From: Pseudobutyrivibrio sp. UBA3626
Lineage (GTDB): Bacteria > Bacillota > Clostridia > Lachnospirales > Lachnospiraceae
Direction of reading: 5' to 3'
NCBI GenBank assembly: GCA_002373675.1
Contig: DFLF01000009.1
Location: 96,865 to 160,864, forward strand
Length of the DNA: 64,000 nt
Below, piece after piece: positions 35,119-44,481 of the stretch. The position numbers were made by a program, and so were the translations under genes. How positions within the stretch are numbered: position 1 is the first letter of the stretch; each line of letters begins with the position of its first letter. The notes under the pieces were generated by a model. That model was not told where the DNA came from. It saw nothing but the letters and a program-made list of their open reading frames with translations, and did not search any database.

Positions 35119-35970
35119 ATGAGAAAATCAATAAAGAAATCAATCATACTTACTATGGTCGCATTACTTGCACTTACATTTTCAATTCCAGTATGCGCCA
35201 CAGAAAATAAAACAAATGCAACTGCTTCTAACATTAATTCTCCTGAAGCAGCAACTAGTACAACAAGTGGTTCTCTGTTATTAGATGATAAAGCCGGACT
35301 ACTCAAAGGAAGCGAGCCTCAGCAGTTACTAGAGACACTGGATATGGCTTCTTCTAATAGTGATTGCAACATTGTTGTTCTTACAACAAATCAGGGTTTA
35401 TCAGAAAGCGCAATTCAATCATATGCTGATAGTTATTACAGAACAAATGTACAAGGCAAATCGCCATCAACCTTCTGCATTACATTAACAGTTGATATTT
35501 CATCAAGAAAAGTTGATGTTGGCACATATAATCCTGGAAGCAAAAGAAATCTTAATGACAATGCAAAAGATGAATTACGAGAATATGTTACAGGTGATTT
35601 AACAGATGGTAATTATTATAAAGCATTTACAAAATACGCAGACAAAGCCTCTGATATGGCAGTTAGCATTAATGAAGATGGTTCTAGAAACAAAGCCGCA
35701 TTTCCGTGGGTAAAAAGAATTATTATATCACTTGTAATTGGTGTTATCTTAGCAGTACTTATATGTATAATAATTAAAGCACAACTTAAGAGTGTTGCTA
35801 TGAAATCCAATGCAGCTGATTATGTAAGAGAAGGTTCTCTTAATATCACATCCCAAAGCGATAGATTCTTGTATAGTAATGTTACGAAAACAGCTAAACC
35901 TAAGAACAATTCCTCTGGTGGTGGATATGGAGGCGGAAGTTCAGGAAGCCACTCAACAGGAAGTTTCTAA
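35119..35970 (+). CDS. TPM-domain membrane protein (YdjH-like)
   Basis: This is a 283-residue protein with a signal peptide ending near VCATE (about residue 27), an extracytoplasmic TPM domain (residues 55-190, LLDDKAGLLKGSEPQQLLET), one membrane helix near 200-222, and a Gly/Ser-rich tail (SSGGGYGGGSSGSHSTGSF). TPM domains occur in YgcG/YdjH-type envelope proteins. Start choice: AAGGAGG lies about 10 nt before the ATG at 35119; a GTG at 35107 overlaps the ribosome site. It ends the YdjI-YdjG-YdjH-like operon and is followed by a terminator. Confidence 0.85.
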   Translation: MRKSIKKSIILTMVALLALTFSIPVCATENKTNATASNINSPEAATSTTSGSLLLDDKAGLLKGSEPQQLLETLDMASSNSDCNIVVLTTNQGLSESAIQSYADSYYRTNVQGKSPSTFCITLTVDISSRKVDVGTYNPGSKRNLNDNAKDELREYVTGDLTDGNYYKAFTKYADKASDMAVSINEDGSRNKAAFPWVKRIIISLVIGVILAVLICIIIKAQLKSVAMKSNAADYVREGSLNITSQSDRFLYSNVTKTAKPKNNSSGGGYGGGSSGSHSTGSF

Positions 35971-36007
35971 ACCAAAAAAATTAGCTATACAATAGCAATA
36001 TATAAAT

Positions 36008-36034
36008 AACCCCGCCAACATGGCGGGGTTTCTT
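36008..36034 (+). terminator. Terminator, probably bidirectional
   Basis: AACCCCGCC and GGCGGGGTT pair around a 5-nt loop, with TTTCTT after on the plus strand. It lies between the convergent TPM gene and dnaJ. Confidence 0.85.
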
Positions 36035-36060
36035 AATAATAAATGCGTCATATATAATCT

Positions 36061-37239
36061 TTACAAATCATCAACTACATCTTTGATTTTGCCCATGAAG
36101 CCTTTTTTTTTCTTTTCCTGCTTCACTTGTGTCCCCCCAGGCTTTAATGTATCACCTGTCTTCTCATCGAATTGACGAAGAAGTTCTTTTGCTTCGGCAC
36201 TTAGGCTTGTTGGAGTCTGTACGATTAGTGTCACATAATGATCTCCTCTTACTCCCTTATTACGAAGTGAAGGAATTCCTTTACCCTTAAGTCTGATTCT
36301 TGTATCAGTCTGTGTTCCAGGTTTAACCTCATATATTACCTTGCCGTCAAGCGTATCAATCATAACCTCTCCACCAAGCGTTGCCTGTGCAAATGATATA
36401 GGCGCATTAGAGAAGATGTCATAATCGCGTCTTTGGAATATTGGGTGAGGCTTAACTCTTACTTCTACAAGTAAGTCTCCTCTTGGTCCTCCATTAATTC
36501 CAGGCTCACCCTTATCTCTAATTCTTACACTTTGACCATTGTCAATACCAGCCGGGATGGATACCTGAATTCTCTTCTTAGAAGACACATAACCTGTTCC
36601 CGCACATGCAGGACATTTCTCTTTGATAATCTGACCGCTACCATTACAATCCGGGCAAGTAGACACATTTTGCATAACTCCAAAGAGTGTCTGCTGTGTC
36701 ATCATAACTTTACCTTTACCATTACACTTCGTACAGGTACTCTTAGATGTACCAGGCTTAGCACCACTTCCATTACAAGTGTTACATGAATCTTTGAGTA
36801 CAAGTTCAATTTCTTTCTCGCATCCAAATGCTGCTTCTTCAAAAGTAATAGATATTGCAGTTCTAATATTCTGACCTTTCATCGGGCCATTAGAACGGCT
36901 TCTTCCTCCACCGAATCCAAAGCCTCCGAATATATCGCCGAATATGTCGCCAAATATGTCTGAGAAATCCATACTAGAGAAGTCCATACTTGGACCACCC
37001 ATGGAACCATCAAATGCCGCGTGTCCAAACTTATCATACTGAGCTTTCTTGTCAGCATCAGATAGAACAGCATAAGCCTCAGATGCTTCTTTGAATTTCT
37101 TCTCAGCTTCTTTATCACCCGGATTTACATCCGGATGATACTTCTTAGCCAGCTTTCTATATGCAGATTTAATCTCGCTCTCACTAGCGCTTTTACTTAC
37201 TCCTAGGACCTCGTAATAGTCCCTCTTTGATTCTGCCAT
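36061..37239 (-). CDS. dnaJ: Chaperone DnaJ
   Basis: This is a 392-residue type I Hsp40 co-chaperone that stimulates DnaK. The J domain (residues 1-70) has the HPD motif in KKYHPDVNPGD. A Gly/Phe region follows (DIFGDIFGGFGFGGG). The zinc domain has four CxxCxGxG repeats: CNTCNGSG, CTKCNGKG, CPDCNGSG and CPACAGTG. The C-terminal client-binding domains end in a Lys-rich tail. It is the last gene of hrcA-grpE-dnaK-dnaJ and starts 9 nt after the dnaK stop. Confidence 0.97.
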   Translation of the reverse strand: MAESKRDYYEVLGVSKSASESEIKSAYRKLAKKYHPDVNPGDKEAEKKFKEASEAYAVLSDADKKAQYDKFGHAAFDGSMGGPSMDFSSMDFSDIFGDIFGDIFGGFGFGGGRSRSNGPMKGQNIRTAISITFEEAAFGCEKEIELVLKDSCNTCNGSGAKPGTSKSTCTKCNGKGKVMMTQQTLFGVMQNVSTCPDCNGSGQIIKEKCPACAGTGYVSSKKRIQVSIPAGIDNGQSVRIRDKGEPGINGGPRGDLLVEVRVKPHPIFQRRDYDIFSNAPISFAQATLGGEVMIDTLDGKVIYEVKPGTQTDTRIRLKGKGIPSLRNKGVRGDHYVTLIVQTPTSLSAEAKELLRQFDEKTGDTLKPGGTQVKQEKKKKGFMGKIKDVVDDL

Positions 37240-37248
37240 CGTCTACTC

Positions 37249-39123
37249 CTATACTTCCTTAAAGTCAGCATCAACTACATCGTCGTCTGCTCCAGAAGCT
37301 TGTCCCATGTCAGGACCTGCCTGCTGTCCCATATCAGGGCCTGCACCTTGTGCTCCTTGAGCGCCTTCATACATCTTAGCAAATACTTTCTGTGCAGACT
37401 CTTGTAATTTCTCTTGTGCTGCTTTAATCTCTCCAACCTGAGCTTCAGTCATTTCCTCAGGTGTCTGGTACTGGTCTAATAAATCCTGTAGTGACTTAAG
37501 GTCTTTTTCTACTGCTTCTTTATCAGCCGCATCAAGCTTATCGCCTACTTCATCCATTGCCTTCTTTGTCTGGAAAGCGAATGCATCAGCATCATTTCTT
37601 GTATCGATAGCTTCTTTTCTCTTCTTATCCTGAGCTTCAAATTCCTTAGCCTCTTTGATTGCAGCTTCAATGTCCTCATCAGACATGTTAGAACCTGCTG
37701 TAATTGTTATATGTTGCTCTTTGCCAGTACCAAGGTCTTTTGCAGACACATTTACAATACCATTAGCATCAATATCAAATGTAACTTCAATCTGAGGTAC
37801 ACCTCTCATTGCTGGAGGGATTCCATCTAATCTAAACTGTCCAAGTGACTTGTTATCCTTGGCAAACTTTCTCTCACCTTGTACTACGTTGATATCAACA
37901 GCTGTCTGATTATCAGCAGCTGTAGAGAATACCTGAGACTTCTTAGCAGGGATTGTTGTATTTCTCTCGATTAATGGAGTAGCTACACCACCCATTGTCT
38001 CGATAGAAAGTGTAAGTGGAGTTACATCAAGAAGAAGTACTTCACCTGCACCTGCATCACCAGCAAGTTTACCACCCTGGATAGAAGCACCAAGTGCTAC
38101 ACATTCATCAGGGTTAAGTGATTTGCTTGGCTCATGTCCTGTAAGTGCCTTAACCTTATCCTGAACTGCTGGGATTCTTGTAGAACCACCAACAAGTAAT
38201 ACCTTAGATAATTCTGATGCGTTAAGTCCAGCATCCTTAAGAGCATTATTAACAGGCTCTGCTGTCATCTCAACAAGGTCATGTGTTAACTCGTCGAATT
38301 TAGCACGAGTCAGGTTCATGTCGAAATGCTTTGGACCATCGGCAGTTGCTGTAATAAATGGCAAGTTAATGTTAGTAGTTGTTGCAGCTGATAATTCCTT
38401 CTTAGCTTTCTCAGCAGCTTCCTTTAATCTCTGAAGAGCCATCTTATCTGTTGAAAGATCTACACCTTCAGCCTTCTTGAATTCTTCAAGCATCCAGTTA
38501 GTAATCTTCTGGTCAAAGTCATCACCACCAAGTCTGTTATTACCAGATGTTGATAATACTTCAATTACACCATCACCAATCTCGATAATTGATACATCAA
38601 ATGTACCACCACCAAGGTCATATACCATAATCTTCTGCTCGCCTTCATTATCAAGACCATAAGCAAGTGCTGCTGCTGTAGGCTCGTTGATAATACGCTT
38701 TACATCAAGACCTGCAATCTTACCTGCATCCTTTGTTGCCTGACGCTGTGCATCATTAAAATATGCAGGAACAGTAATAACTGCCTCTGAAACAGTTTCT
38801 CCAAGATAACCTTCTGCATCTGCTTTTAACTTCTGAAGAATCATAGCAGAAATCTGCTGTGGGCTGTACTTCTTATCATCAATCTTACGACCATTGTCAG
38901 TACCCATATCCCTCTTAATAGATGAGATTGTCTTCTCGGCATTAGTTACAGCCTGTCTCTTAGCAGGTTCACCAACTAATCTCTCACCTGTCTTTGTAAA
39001 TGCTACAATTGAAGGAGTTGTTCTTTCTCCCTCCTGGTTGGCAATAACAGTTGGTTTTCCACCTTCCATAACTGCTACACAGCTGTTTGTTGTTCCTAAG
39101 TCAATTCCTATAATCTTTCCCAT
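37249..39123 (-). CDS. dnaK: Chaperone DnaK
   Basis: This is a 624-residue Hsp70. The ATPase signature IIGIDLGTTNSCVAVMEGG is at the N-terminus, with VYDLGGGTFDVSI and LVGGSTRIPAVQ, a substrate-binding domain from about residue 365, and a Gly/Gln/Ala lid tail ending VDADFKEV. The deletion in the ATPase domain typical of Gram-positive DnaK fits the short length. AGGAGG precedes the start. A long inverted repeat separates it from grpE. Confidence 0.98.
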   Translation of the reverse strand: MGKIIGIDLGTTNSCVAVMEGGKPTVIANQEGERTTPSIVAFTKTGERLVGEPAKRQAVTNAEKTISSIKRDMGTDNGRKIDDKKYSPQQISAMILQKLKADAEGYLGETVSEAVITVPAYFNDAQRQATKDAGKIAGLDVKRIINEPTAAALAYGLDNEGEQKIMVYDLGGGTFDVSIIEIGDGVIEVLSTSGNNRLGGDDFDQKITNWMLEEFKKAEGVDLSTDKMALQRLKEAAEKAKKELSAATTTNINLPFITATADGPKHFDMNLTRAKFDELTHDLVEMTAEPVNNALKDAGLNASELSKVLLVGGSTRIPAVQDKVKALTGHEPSKSLNPDECVALGASIQGGKLAGDAGAGEVLLLDVTPLTLSIETMGGVATPLIERNTTIPAKKSQVFSTAADNQTAVDINVVQGERKFAKDNKSLGQFRLDGIPPAMRGVPQIEVTFDIDANGIVNVSAKDLGTGKEQHITITAGSNMSDEDIEAAIKEAKEFEAQDKKRKEAIDTRNDADAFAFQTKKAMDEVGDKLDAADKEAVEKDLKSLQDLLDQYQTPEEMTEAQVGEIKAAQEKLQESAQKVFAKMYEGAQGAQGAGPDMGQQAGPDMGQASGADDDVVDADFKEV

Positions 39124-39183
39124 GATTGTTTCCTCCTATATACTTTAGTTAATAATTGAATTATTCTGCTTCCATTTATGTAG

Positions 39184-39325
39184 CCTACTACTAATATGTA
39201 ATTGTCTTAAAGGAGATCCTCCACAGCGCCGGCACTTAGCGAAGCCGAAGGCTGAGGTTAGTACCGCTGCGCGAGGACCGGGCGATAGCGTAATCTCCGT
39301 AAGATAATTACATATTAGTAGTAAG
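39184..39325. repeat. Long inverted repeat with GC-rich core between grpE and dnaK
   Basis: Arms of 26 nt (39184-39209 and 39300-39325) are complementary at 24 positions; one of the two mismatches can form a wobble pair. They enclose a 90-nt core that is visibly GC-rich in an AT-rich gap. The core starts and ends with GGAGAT (39212-39217) and ATCTCC (39293-39298) and contains the small hairpin AGCC-GAA-GGCT. I cannot assign it to a known RNA family. It lies inside the hrcA-grpE-dnaK-dnaJ transcription unit. Confidence 0.85.
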
Positions 39326-39339
39326 ACTTTAAGTAAAGC

Positions 39340-39987
39340 TTAGTTAGCTACTTTCACCATAGCATGTCGAAGTACAGTGTCATTATACATATAACCTTTC
39401 TGCAACACTTCAACTACTACATTCTCTCCAAGTTCTTCATCCTCTACATGCATTACTGCATTGTGATAATCCGGATTGAATTCCTCTCCTTCTGCCTCTA
39501 TCTCTTTCACACCCGCATCTTCAAGGCTTGTCATAAGCTGCTTATATATCATCTTCATTCCATCAGCAAATGAATCTCCTTCAGGCGCGCTGTCAAGGCC
39601 TCTTTCAAAGTTATCTACAACAGGAAGTATTTTCTCTAAGATACTCTTTGCTCCCATGTCATACATCTGGCCTTTTTCTTTCTCCGTTCTTTTACGGAAA
39701 TTCTCGAATTCAGCCATCTGTCTCATCACTTTGTCATTCAAATCATCTATTATTGCTTGATGTTTGCTCTTTTTTTCTTTCTTTTCCTTTTTTGAAGACT
39801 TCTTATTATCCACAGAAGAATCTTCCCTAGAATCTTCATTAGACTCCCCAGAATCTTCTTTAACGTCTTTAGAATCTTTAGAATCATCGCTTTTTTCTCC
39901 TTTAGAAGAATCCTTTTCTTCTTCTTCTACACTTTCTTTGGTATCGAAGTTTTCATCCGATACTTTCTTCTTAGTCTCTTTAGACAT
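39340..39987 (-). CDS. grpE: Nucleotide exchange factor GrpE
   Basis: This is a 215-residue GrpE that releases ADP from DnaK. Residues 1-75 are a highly charged Ser/Asp/Glu/Lys-rich extension, longer than usual and rich in SKEDS-like patterns. The GrpE domain begins near 80 with a long coiled coil (LNDKVMRQMAEFENFRKRTE). It ends with the beta-domain motif EVLQKGYMYNDTVLRHAMV. It follows hrcA by 37 nt. Confidence 0.96.
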   Translation of the reverse strand: MSKETKKKVSDENFDTKESVEEEEKDSSKGEKSDDSKDSKDVKEDSGESNEDSREDSSVDNKKSSKKEKKEKKSKHQAIIDDLNDKVMRQMAEFENFRKRTEKEKGQMYDMGAKSILEKILPVVDNFERGLDSAPEGDSFADGMKMIYKQLMTSLEDAGVKEIEAEGEEFNPDYHNAVMHVEDEELGENVVVEVLQKGYMYNDTVLRHAMVKVAN

Positions 39988-40024
39988 TTCAATTATCCCT
40001 TTCTATAAAATATATATCTAAAGC

Positions 40025-41098
40025 CTAGTGGCTGTTAGAATCAATTACATCATTCTTATTATCGTCCCGTACAACCTGTTCAAGTTGCGTCTTAAGATTC
40101 TTGAGATTATCAAGTACATTCTCATAATCCATTCTCTTAGGACCGATTATACCTATGGTACCTTTCACTCCCTCGCCAAGTTCATATGTTGCCGTAACAA
40201 CTGAGCAATCCTTCATGGTCTTGATTGAGGAGTCATTTCCAATATAAACTTGTATTCCAGTTTCATCAGCCTCACCTTCAGCTTCTGAACTGGCTTCTTC
40301 AATGAAATCAGCAAGCTGTTGCTTCTCTTCAAAAGCATTAATTAAATCTTTTGCTTTCTCTGAATCGCTAAGCTCCGGATACTTGAAAATGTTTGTTGCA
40401 CCGCTTGTATATACCTCTAACTCTTCATCTTCTTTAATAGTATCAGCGACTGACTTTAATACCTGATCGACAATTTCTTCATGAATTCCAGCCTGTTCTT
40501 TCATGTTCGAAATAAGACCAAGATTAATATCATTAACTGTCAATCCATTAAGATTAGTATTAAGAAGCATATTAAGTTTAAGCATTGTCTCATTATCAAG
40601 AGGCTTTTCAACTTCTATAACTTTATTCTTAACAAGGTTTCCTTCCATTACAACAACTGACAATACATGTGTGTCATCAACATTAGATATCTGCACGAAT
40701 TTGACTTTGTTAGAAACAACACTAGGTGCAAGAATCATACTTGCATATTGAGTATTATTAGCAAGTACTTTTACTACCTGTTTAAGAAGCTTCTCCATCT
40801 TGCCGGTTTTTTCAAACATAATCTCCTGCATCTGAGTAACTTCACGTTCCTTCTCAGCCATTAGATGGTCTACATAGAAGCGGTATCCCATATCCGTTGG
40901 AATTCTTCCTGCCGAAGTATGCGGCTGAACAATATATCCTAACTCTTCTAAGTCTGCCATCTCATTTCTTATTGTTGCAGAACTAAGATTCAGATAACTT
41001 TTTGAAATTGTACGTGAACCCACCGGCTCTCCAGTCTCTAAATAATTCTGAATAATCGCATTAAGAATTATCTCTTTTCTCTCGTCTAACTCTCCCAT
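40025..41098 (-). CDS. hrcA: Heat-inducible transcription repressor HrcA
   Basis: This is a 357-residue repressor of class I heat-shock genes that binds CIRCE and is kept active by GroEL. The N-terminal winged helix is clear (SRTISKSYLNLSSATIRNEM, then LEELGYIVQPHTSAGRIPTD). The GAF-like dimer domain follows, with GTIGIIGPKRMDYENV near the end. It has its own CIRCE upstream, so it represses its own operon, and a second CIRCE lies before lon. Confidence 0.97.
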   Translation of the reverse strand: MGELDERKEIILNAIIQNYLETGEPVGSRTISKSYLNLSSATIRNEMADLEELGYIVQPHTSAGRIPTDMGYRFYVDHLMAEKEREVTQMQEIMFEKTGKMEKLLKQVVKVLANNTQYASMILAPSVVSNKVKFVQISNVDDTHVLSVVVMEGNLVKNKVIEVEKPLDNETMLKLNMLLNTNLNGLTVNDINLGLISNMKEQAGIHEEIVDQVLKSVADTIKEDEELEVYTSGATNIFKYPELSDSEKAKDLINAFEEKQQLADFIEEASSEAEGEADETGIQVYIGNDSSIKTMKDCSVVTATYELGEGVKGTIGIIGPKRMDYENVLDNLKNLKTQLEQVVRDDNKNDVIDSNSH

Positions 41099-41163
41099 AA
41101 AATATCCTCACAGATAATTTAGCGCTTATAAAGTATTAGTAATATGAATCTTTTATTTATCTG

Positions 41164-41190
41164 TTAGCACTCAAATTATTAGAGTGCTAA
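41164..41190. promoter_or_regulatory. CIRCE operator of the hrcA operon
   Basis: TTAGCACTC (41164-41172), 9 nt, GAGTGCTAA (41182-41190) is an exact CIRCE consensus. Symmetry extends one or two bases further out. Confidence 0.97.
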
Positions 41191-41205
41191 CATCTTCCAT
41201 GACTT

Positions 41206-41234
41206 AATTTACCACCATGGTGGGATAATGTCAA
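41206..41234 (-). promoter_or_regulatory. hrcA operon promoter with a palindrome in its spacer
   Basis: On the minus strand TTGACA (41229-41234) and TAAATT (41206-41211) are 17 nt apart. The spacer contains the perfect 12-bp palindrome CCACCATGGTGG (41212-41223). CIRCE follows 15 nt downstream of the -10 box. Confidence 0.7.
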
Positions 41235-41273
41235 GACTTATTTTAAAAAACTTATAACATATTTACATTATTT

Positions 41274-41311
41274 AAGACCGACGCCATACCTACTGGCATA
41301 ACGTCGGTCTT
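41274..41311 (-). terminator. Hairpin terminator after hemW
   Basis: AAGACCGACG (41274-41283) and CGTCGGTCTT (41302-41311) form a 10-bp stem with inner GCCA/TGGC pairing, 91 nt past the hemW stop. The tail on the minus strand is A/T mixed and not a clean T run. Confidence 0.55.
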
Positions 41312-41401
41312 GTTATAGAATCCATCCAAATTGATTATCTTCTAATGAGCTTCTCATTATCTGTAGTTTAACAAGGTGATATTGACAACTTCTTTACAAA
41401 T

Positions 41402-42607
41402 CTATATAAATTTTCCTGCAATTATATTCTGAAGTTCTAACCCATTACTCGTAGGTCTTATTCTTCCGCCCTCATTTACAATAAGACCTTGCTGAATAAG
41501 TTCATGGATGTTCTCTTTATATACATCACCAAGGCTTCTTCCGAATATATTGTGAAATTCGTCTGCGCTGACTCCCTCATTCATTCGAAGACCAAGAATC
41601 ATGAATTCCGCCATTGCCTCATCGTCTGAAAGACTCTCCTTAGACTCATATTCGCTTATAGGATTGGACATAGACCAATTCTTAATGAATTTATCTATGT
41701 CAGTTATATTCTTATAACGTACATTATCATAAAGGGACGCCGCACCGAGTCCTATGCCTATATACTCCGCTCTCTTCCAATAACCAATATTATGACGACA
41801 CTCGTACCCATTCTTGGCATAATTAGATATTTCGTATTGATTATATCCTCTGCCTTTCAAGAATGCTTTGACAAAATCAGTCATCTCACAAAGTTCACTC
41901 TCCTTTGGAAGAAAGCTTGTAATCTTACCCTGGCATTGAATAATATAATCATCATTATATTTCTCATAAAATGGCGTGCCCTCTTCTATTATTAAGGAAT
42001 ACACACTCAAGTGCTTAGGACTAAATCTCGTCACATCACTTAACGTCTTATGAAGAATACTAATATTCTGCCCTGGAAGCCCATACATAATATCCACATT
42101 ATAATTATCAAATCCAGCTTTAAGAGTTGCTTCAATGGAATTAACAAAGCTTCTGTAATCATGAATTCTTCCTAGAAGTTTAAGTTCATTATTATCAGTT
42201 GACTGAAGTCCAAAACTCAGCCTGTTAATCCCTAGAGACTTATATATAGAGAGGGCTTCGAAATCAACCGTACCTGGATTACATTCTATAGTTATTTCCG
42301 CATCAATTGCTACCTTAAAGAACGAATGAACGCTATCCATTATCCTTACAATGAGACTTGTTGCTAATGAACTTGGCGTACCACCACCTATGAATATGCT
42401 TGTAACTGTATTATTTCCGTATATACGGCTTTTGAATTCAAGCTCCGAACAAAGAGCATTTACATACATTTCTTTCGTGAGTAAATCATTAGTAAATGTA
42501 TCTGGAGCAAATGACAGAAAATCGCAATAATTACATTTCTTTACACAGAATGGAATATGAATATAAAGTTCTATCTCTTTATTACTGTTATCCAAATTAG
42601 TTCTCAT
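41402..42607 (-). CDS. hemW: Radical-SAM heme chaperone HemW
   Basis: This is a 401-residue HemN-like radical-SAM protein. The cluster motif is in HIPFCVKKCNYCDFLSF (Cys-x3-Cys-x2-Cys near residue 20), followed by FIGGGTPSSL and a HemN C-terminal domain (ISNYAKNGYECRHNIGYW). HemW inserts heme into target proteins and is often mislabelled coproporphyrinogen oxidase. Its ATG lies inside the end of lepA (GATGAGAACTAA), so the two are translationally coupled, a conserved lepA-hemW arrangement next to hrcA. Confidence 0.93.
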   Translation of the reverse strand: MRTNLDNSNKEIELYIHIPFCVKKCNYCDFLSFAPDTFTNDLLTKEMYVNALCSELEFKSRIYGNNTVTSIFIGGGTPSSLATSLIVRIMDSVHSFFKVAIDAEITIECNPGTVDFEALSIYKSLGINRLSFGLQSTDNNELKLLGRIHDYRSFVNSIEATLKAGFDNYNVDIMYGLPGQNISILHKTLSDVTRFSPKHLSVYSLIIEEGTPFYEKYNDDYIIQCQGKITSFLPKESELCEMTDFVKAFLKGRGYNQYEISNYAKNGYECRHNIGYWKRAEYIGIGLGAASLYDNVRYKNITDIDKFIKNWSMSNPISEYESKESLSDDEAMAEFMILGLRMNEGVSADEFHNIFGRSLGDVYKENIHELIQQGLIVNEGGRIRPTSNGLELQNIIAGKFI

Positions 42608-44408
42608 CAAGTTTCAACACGCTCATAAATGCACTTTGTGGAATATCAACATTTCCAACTTGACGCATTCTCTTCTTTCCTTCCTTCTGCTTCTCAAGCA
42701 GCTTCTTCTTACGCGATATATCACCGCCATAACATTTGGCAAGAACATCTTTCCTTACAGCCTTAACCGTCTCTCTGGCAATAACCTTATTACCAATAGC
42801 TGCCTGAATTGGTATCTCGAATAAATGGCGAGGAATTTCACCCTTAAGCTTTTCACACATTTTACGACCACGTTCGTATGCTGTACCTTCGAATACTATA
42901 AATGAAAGGGCATCAACAGGCTCTTTATTAATTAAAATGTCAAGTTTTACAAGGTTAGACTTAACGTAACCTTTCATCTCATAATCGAAGCTTGCATAAC
43001 CACGCGAGCGGGATTTTAGTGCATCAAAGAAATCATATATTATCTCGTTTAAGGGCAAGGTATACTTAAGAAGCGCTCTTGTCTCTTCCATATATTCCAT
43101 ACTGATATATTCACCACGCCTCTCCTGACACAGGTTCATAATCGCGCCTATATAGTCTGATGTAACCATAATCTCAGCTGCAACCACAGGCTCTTCCATA
43201 TAATCTATTTCAGAGGGATCAGGCAGATTAGACGGATTGGTAAGTTCAATCATCTCGCCATCTGTCTTGTGTACCCTATATACAACGGAAGGTGCAGTAG
43301 TTACAAGGTCTAAGTTATATTCTCTCTCCAGTCTCTCCTGTATAATTTCTAAATGTAAAAGTCCAAGAAAACCACATCTAAATCCAAATCCAAGTGCAAT
43401 TGAAGTCTCCGGTTCGTATTGCAAAGCAGCATCATTTAGCTGTAATTTCTCAAGGGCATCTCTAAGATCGGGATACTTAGCACCATCTGCTGGATAAAGT
43501 CCACAATAAACCATAGGATTTACCTTCTTATAGCCAGGAAGCGGTTCATTACAAGGGTTATCTCTATTAGTTACAGTGTCACCCACTCTCGTATCTGACA
43601 CATTCTTAATTGATGCTGTAACATATCCTACCATTCCTGCAGTAAGTTCATCACAAGGTACGAACTGACCGGCACCGAAATATCCCACTTCAACCACATC
43701 GAATTCAGCTTTACTTGCCATCATACGGATTGGATCTCCAGGTCTTACCATTCCTTCCTTTACTCGTATAAATACAATTACACCTTTGTAAGGATCATAT
43801 ATGGAGTCAAATATAAGTGCTTGAAGCGGATTATTATTTTCCCCAGTAGGAGCCGGCAAATCGTTAACAATTGCCTCTAATACATCCTCAACATTAAGAC
43901 CGGTCTTTGCAGAAATCTGTGGTGCATTTTCAGCTTCAATTCCAATTACATCTTCTATCTCATCTATAACTCTCTTAGGGTCTGCCGATGGAAGATCAAT
44001 TTTATTAATGACAGGAATCACATCCAAGTCGTGGTCTAGCGCCAGATATACATTTGCAAGAGTCTGTGCTTCAACTCCCTGGGCTGCATCAACAACAAGT
44101 ATTGCCCCATCGCATGCAGCAAGGGAACGAGATACCTCGTAGTTAAAATCCACATGACCTGGAGTATCAATAAGGTTGAATATATATTCATGACCATCCC
44201 TGGCATTGTATACAATTCTAACAGCCTGGGACTTAATTGTAATACCACGTTCTCTCTCTAAATCCATATTATCAAGTACCTGGGACTGCATCTCACGCTC
44301 TGTAAGAAGTCCAGTCTTCTCTATTATTCTATCTGCGAGAGTTGATTTTCCATGATCTATATGGGCGATTATACAGAAATTCCTAATATATTTTTTATCT
44401 ATTGACAT
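42597..44408 (-). CDS. lepA: Elongation factor 4 (LepA)
   Basis: This is a 603-residue ribosomal GTPase that acts on stalled or mistranslocated ribosomes. The G1 motif AHIDHGKST is at the N-terminus, with DTPGHVDF, NKIDLP, EF-G-like domains and the LepA-specific C-terminal domain ending in the GKKRMRQVGNVDIPQSAF region. Start choice: GGAGG sits 4 nt before the ATG at 44408, whereas the earlier in-frame start at 44447 has none. It is divergent from holA across a 450-nt gap dominated by a long inverted repeat. Confidence 0.97.
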   Translation of the reverse strand: MSIDKKYIRNFCIIAHIDHGKSTLADRIIEKTGLLTEREMQSQVLDNMDLERERGITIKSQAVRIVYNARDGHEYIFNLIDTPGHVDFNYEVSRSLAACDGAILVVDAAQGVEAQTLANVYLALDHDLDVIPVINKIDLPSADPKRVIDEIEDVIGIEAENAPQISAKTGLNVEDVLEAIVNDLPAPTGENNNPLQALIFDSIYDPYKGVIVFIRVKEGMVRPGDPIRMMASKAEFDVVEVGYFGAGQFVPCDELTAGMVGYVTASIKNVSDTRVGDTVTNRDNPCNEPLPGYKKVNPMVYCGLYPADGAKYPDLRDALEKLQLNDAALQYEPETSIALGFGFRCGFLGLLHLEIIQERLEREYNLDLVTTAPSVVYRVHKTDGEMIELTNPSNLPDPSEIDYMEEPVVAAEIMVTSDYIGAIMNLCQERRGEYISMEYMEETRALLKYTLPLNEIIYDFFDALKSRSRGYASFDYEMKGYVKSNLVKLDILINKEPVDALSFIVFEGTAYERGRKMCEKLKGEIPRHLFEIPIQAAIGNKVIARETVKAVRKDVLAKCYGGDISRKKKLLEKQKEGKKRMRQVGNVDIPQSAFMSVLKLDEN

Positions 44409-44481
44409 GTTGCCTCCGCTTCGAATTATGGTTTCAGCTACCTGCATATATACGTCTGTATATACCTATGTATATATCTAC

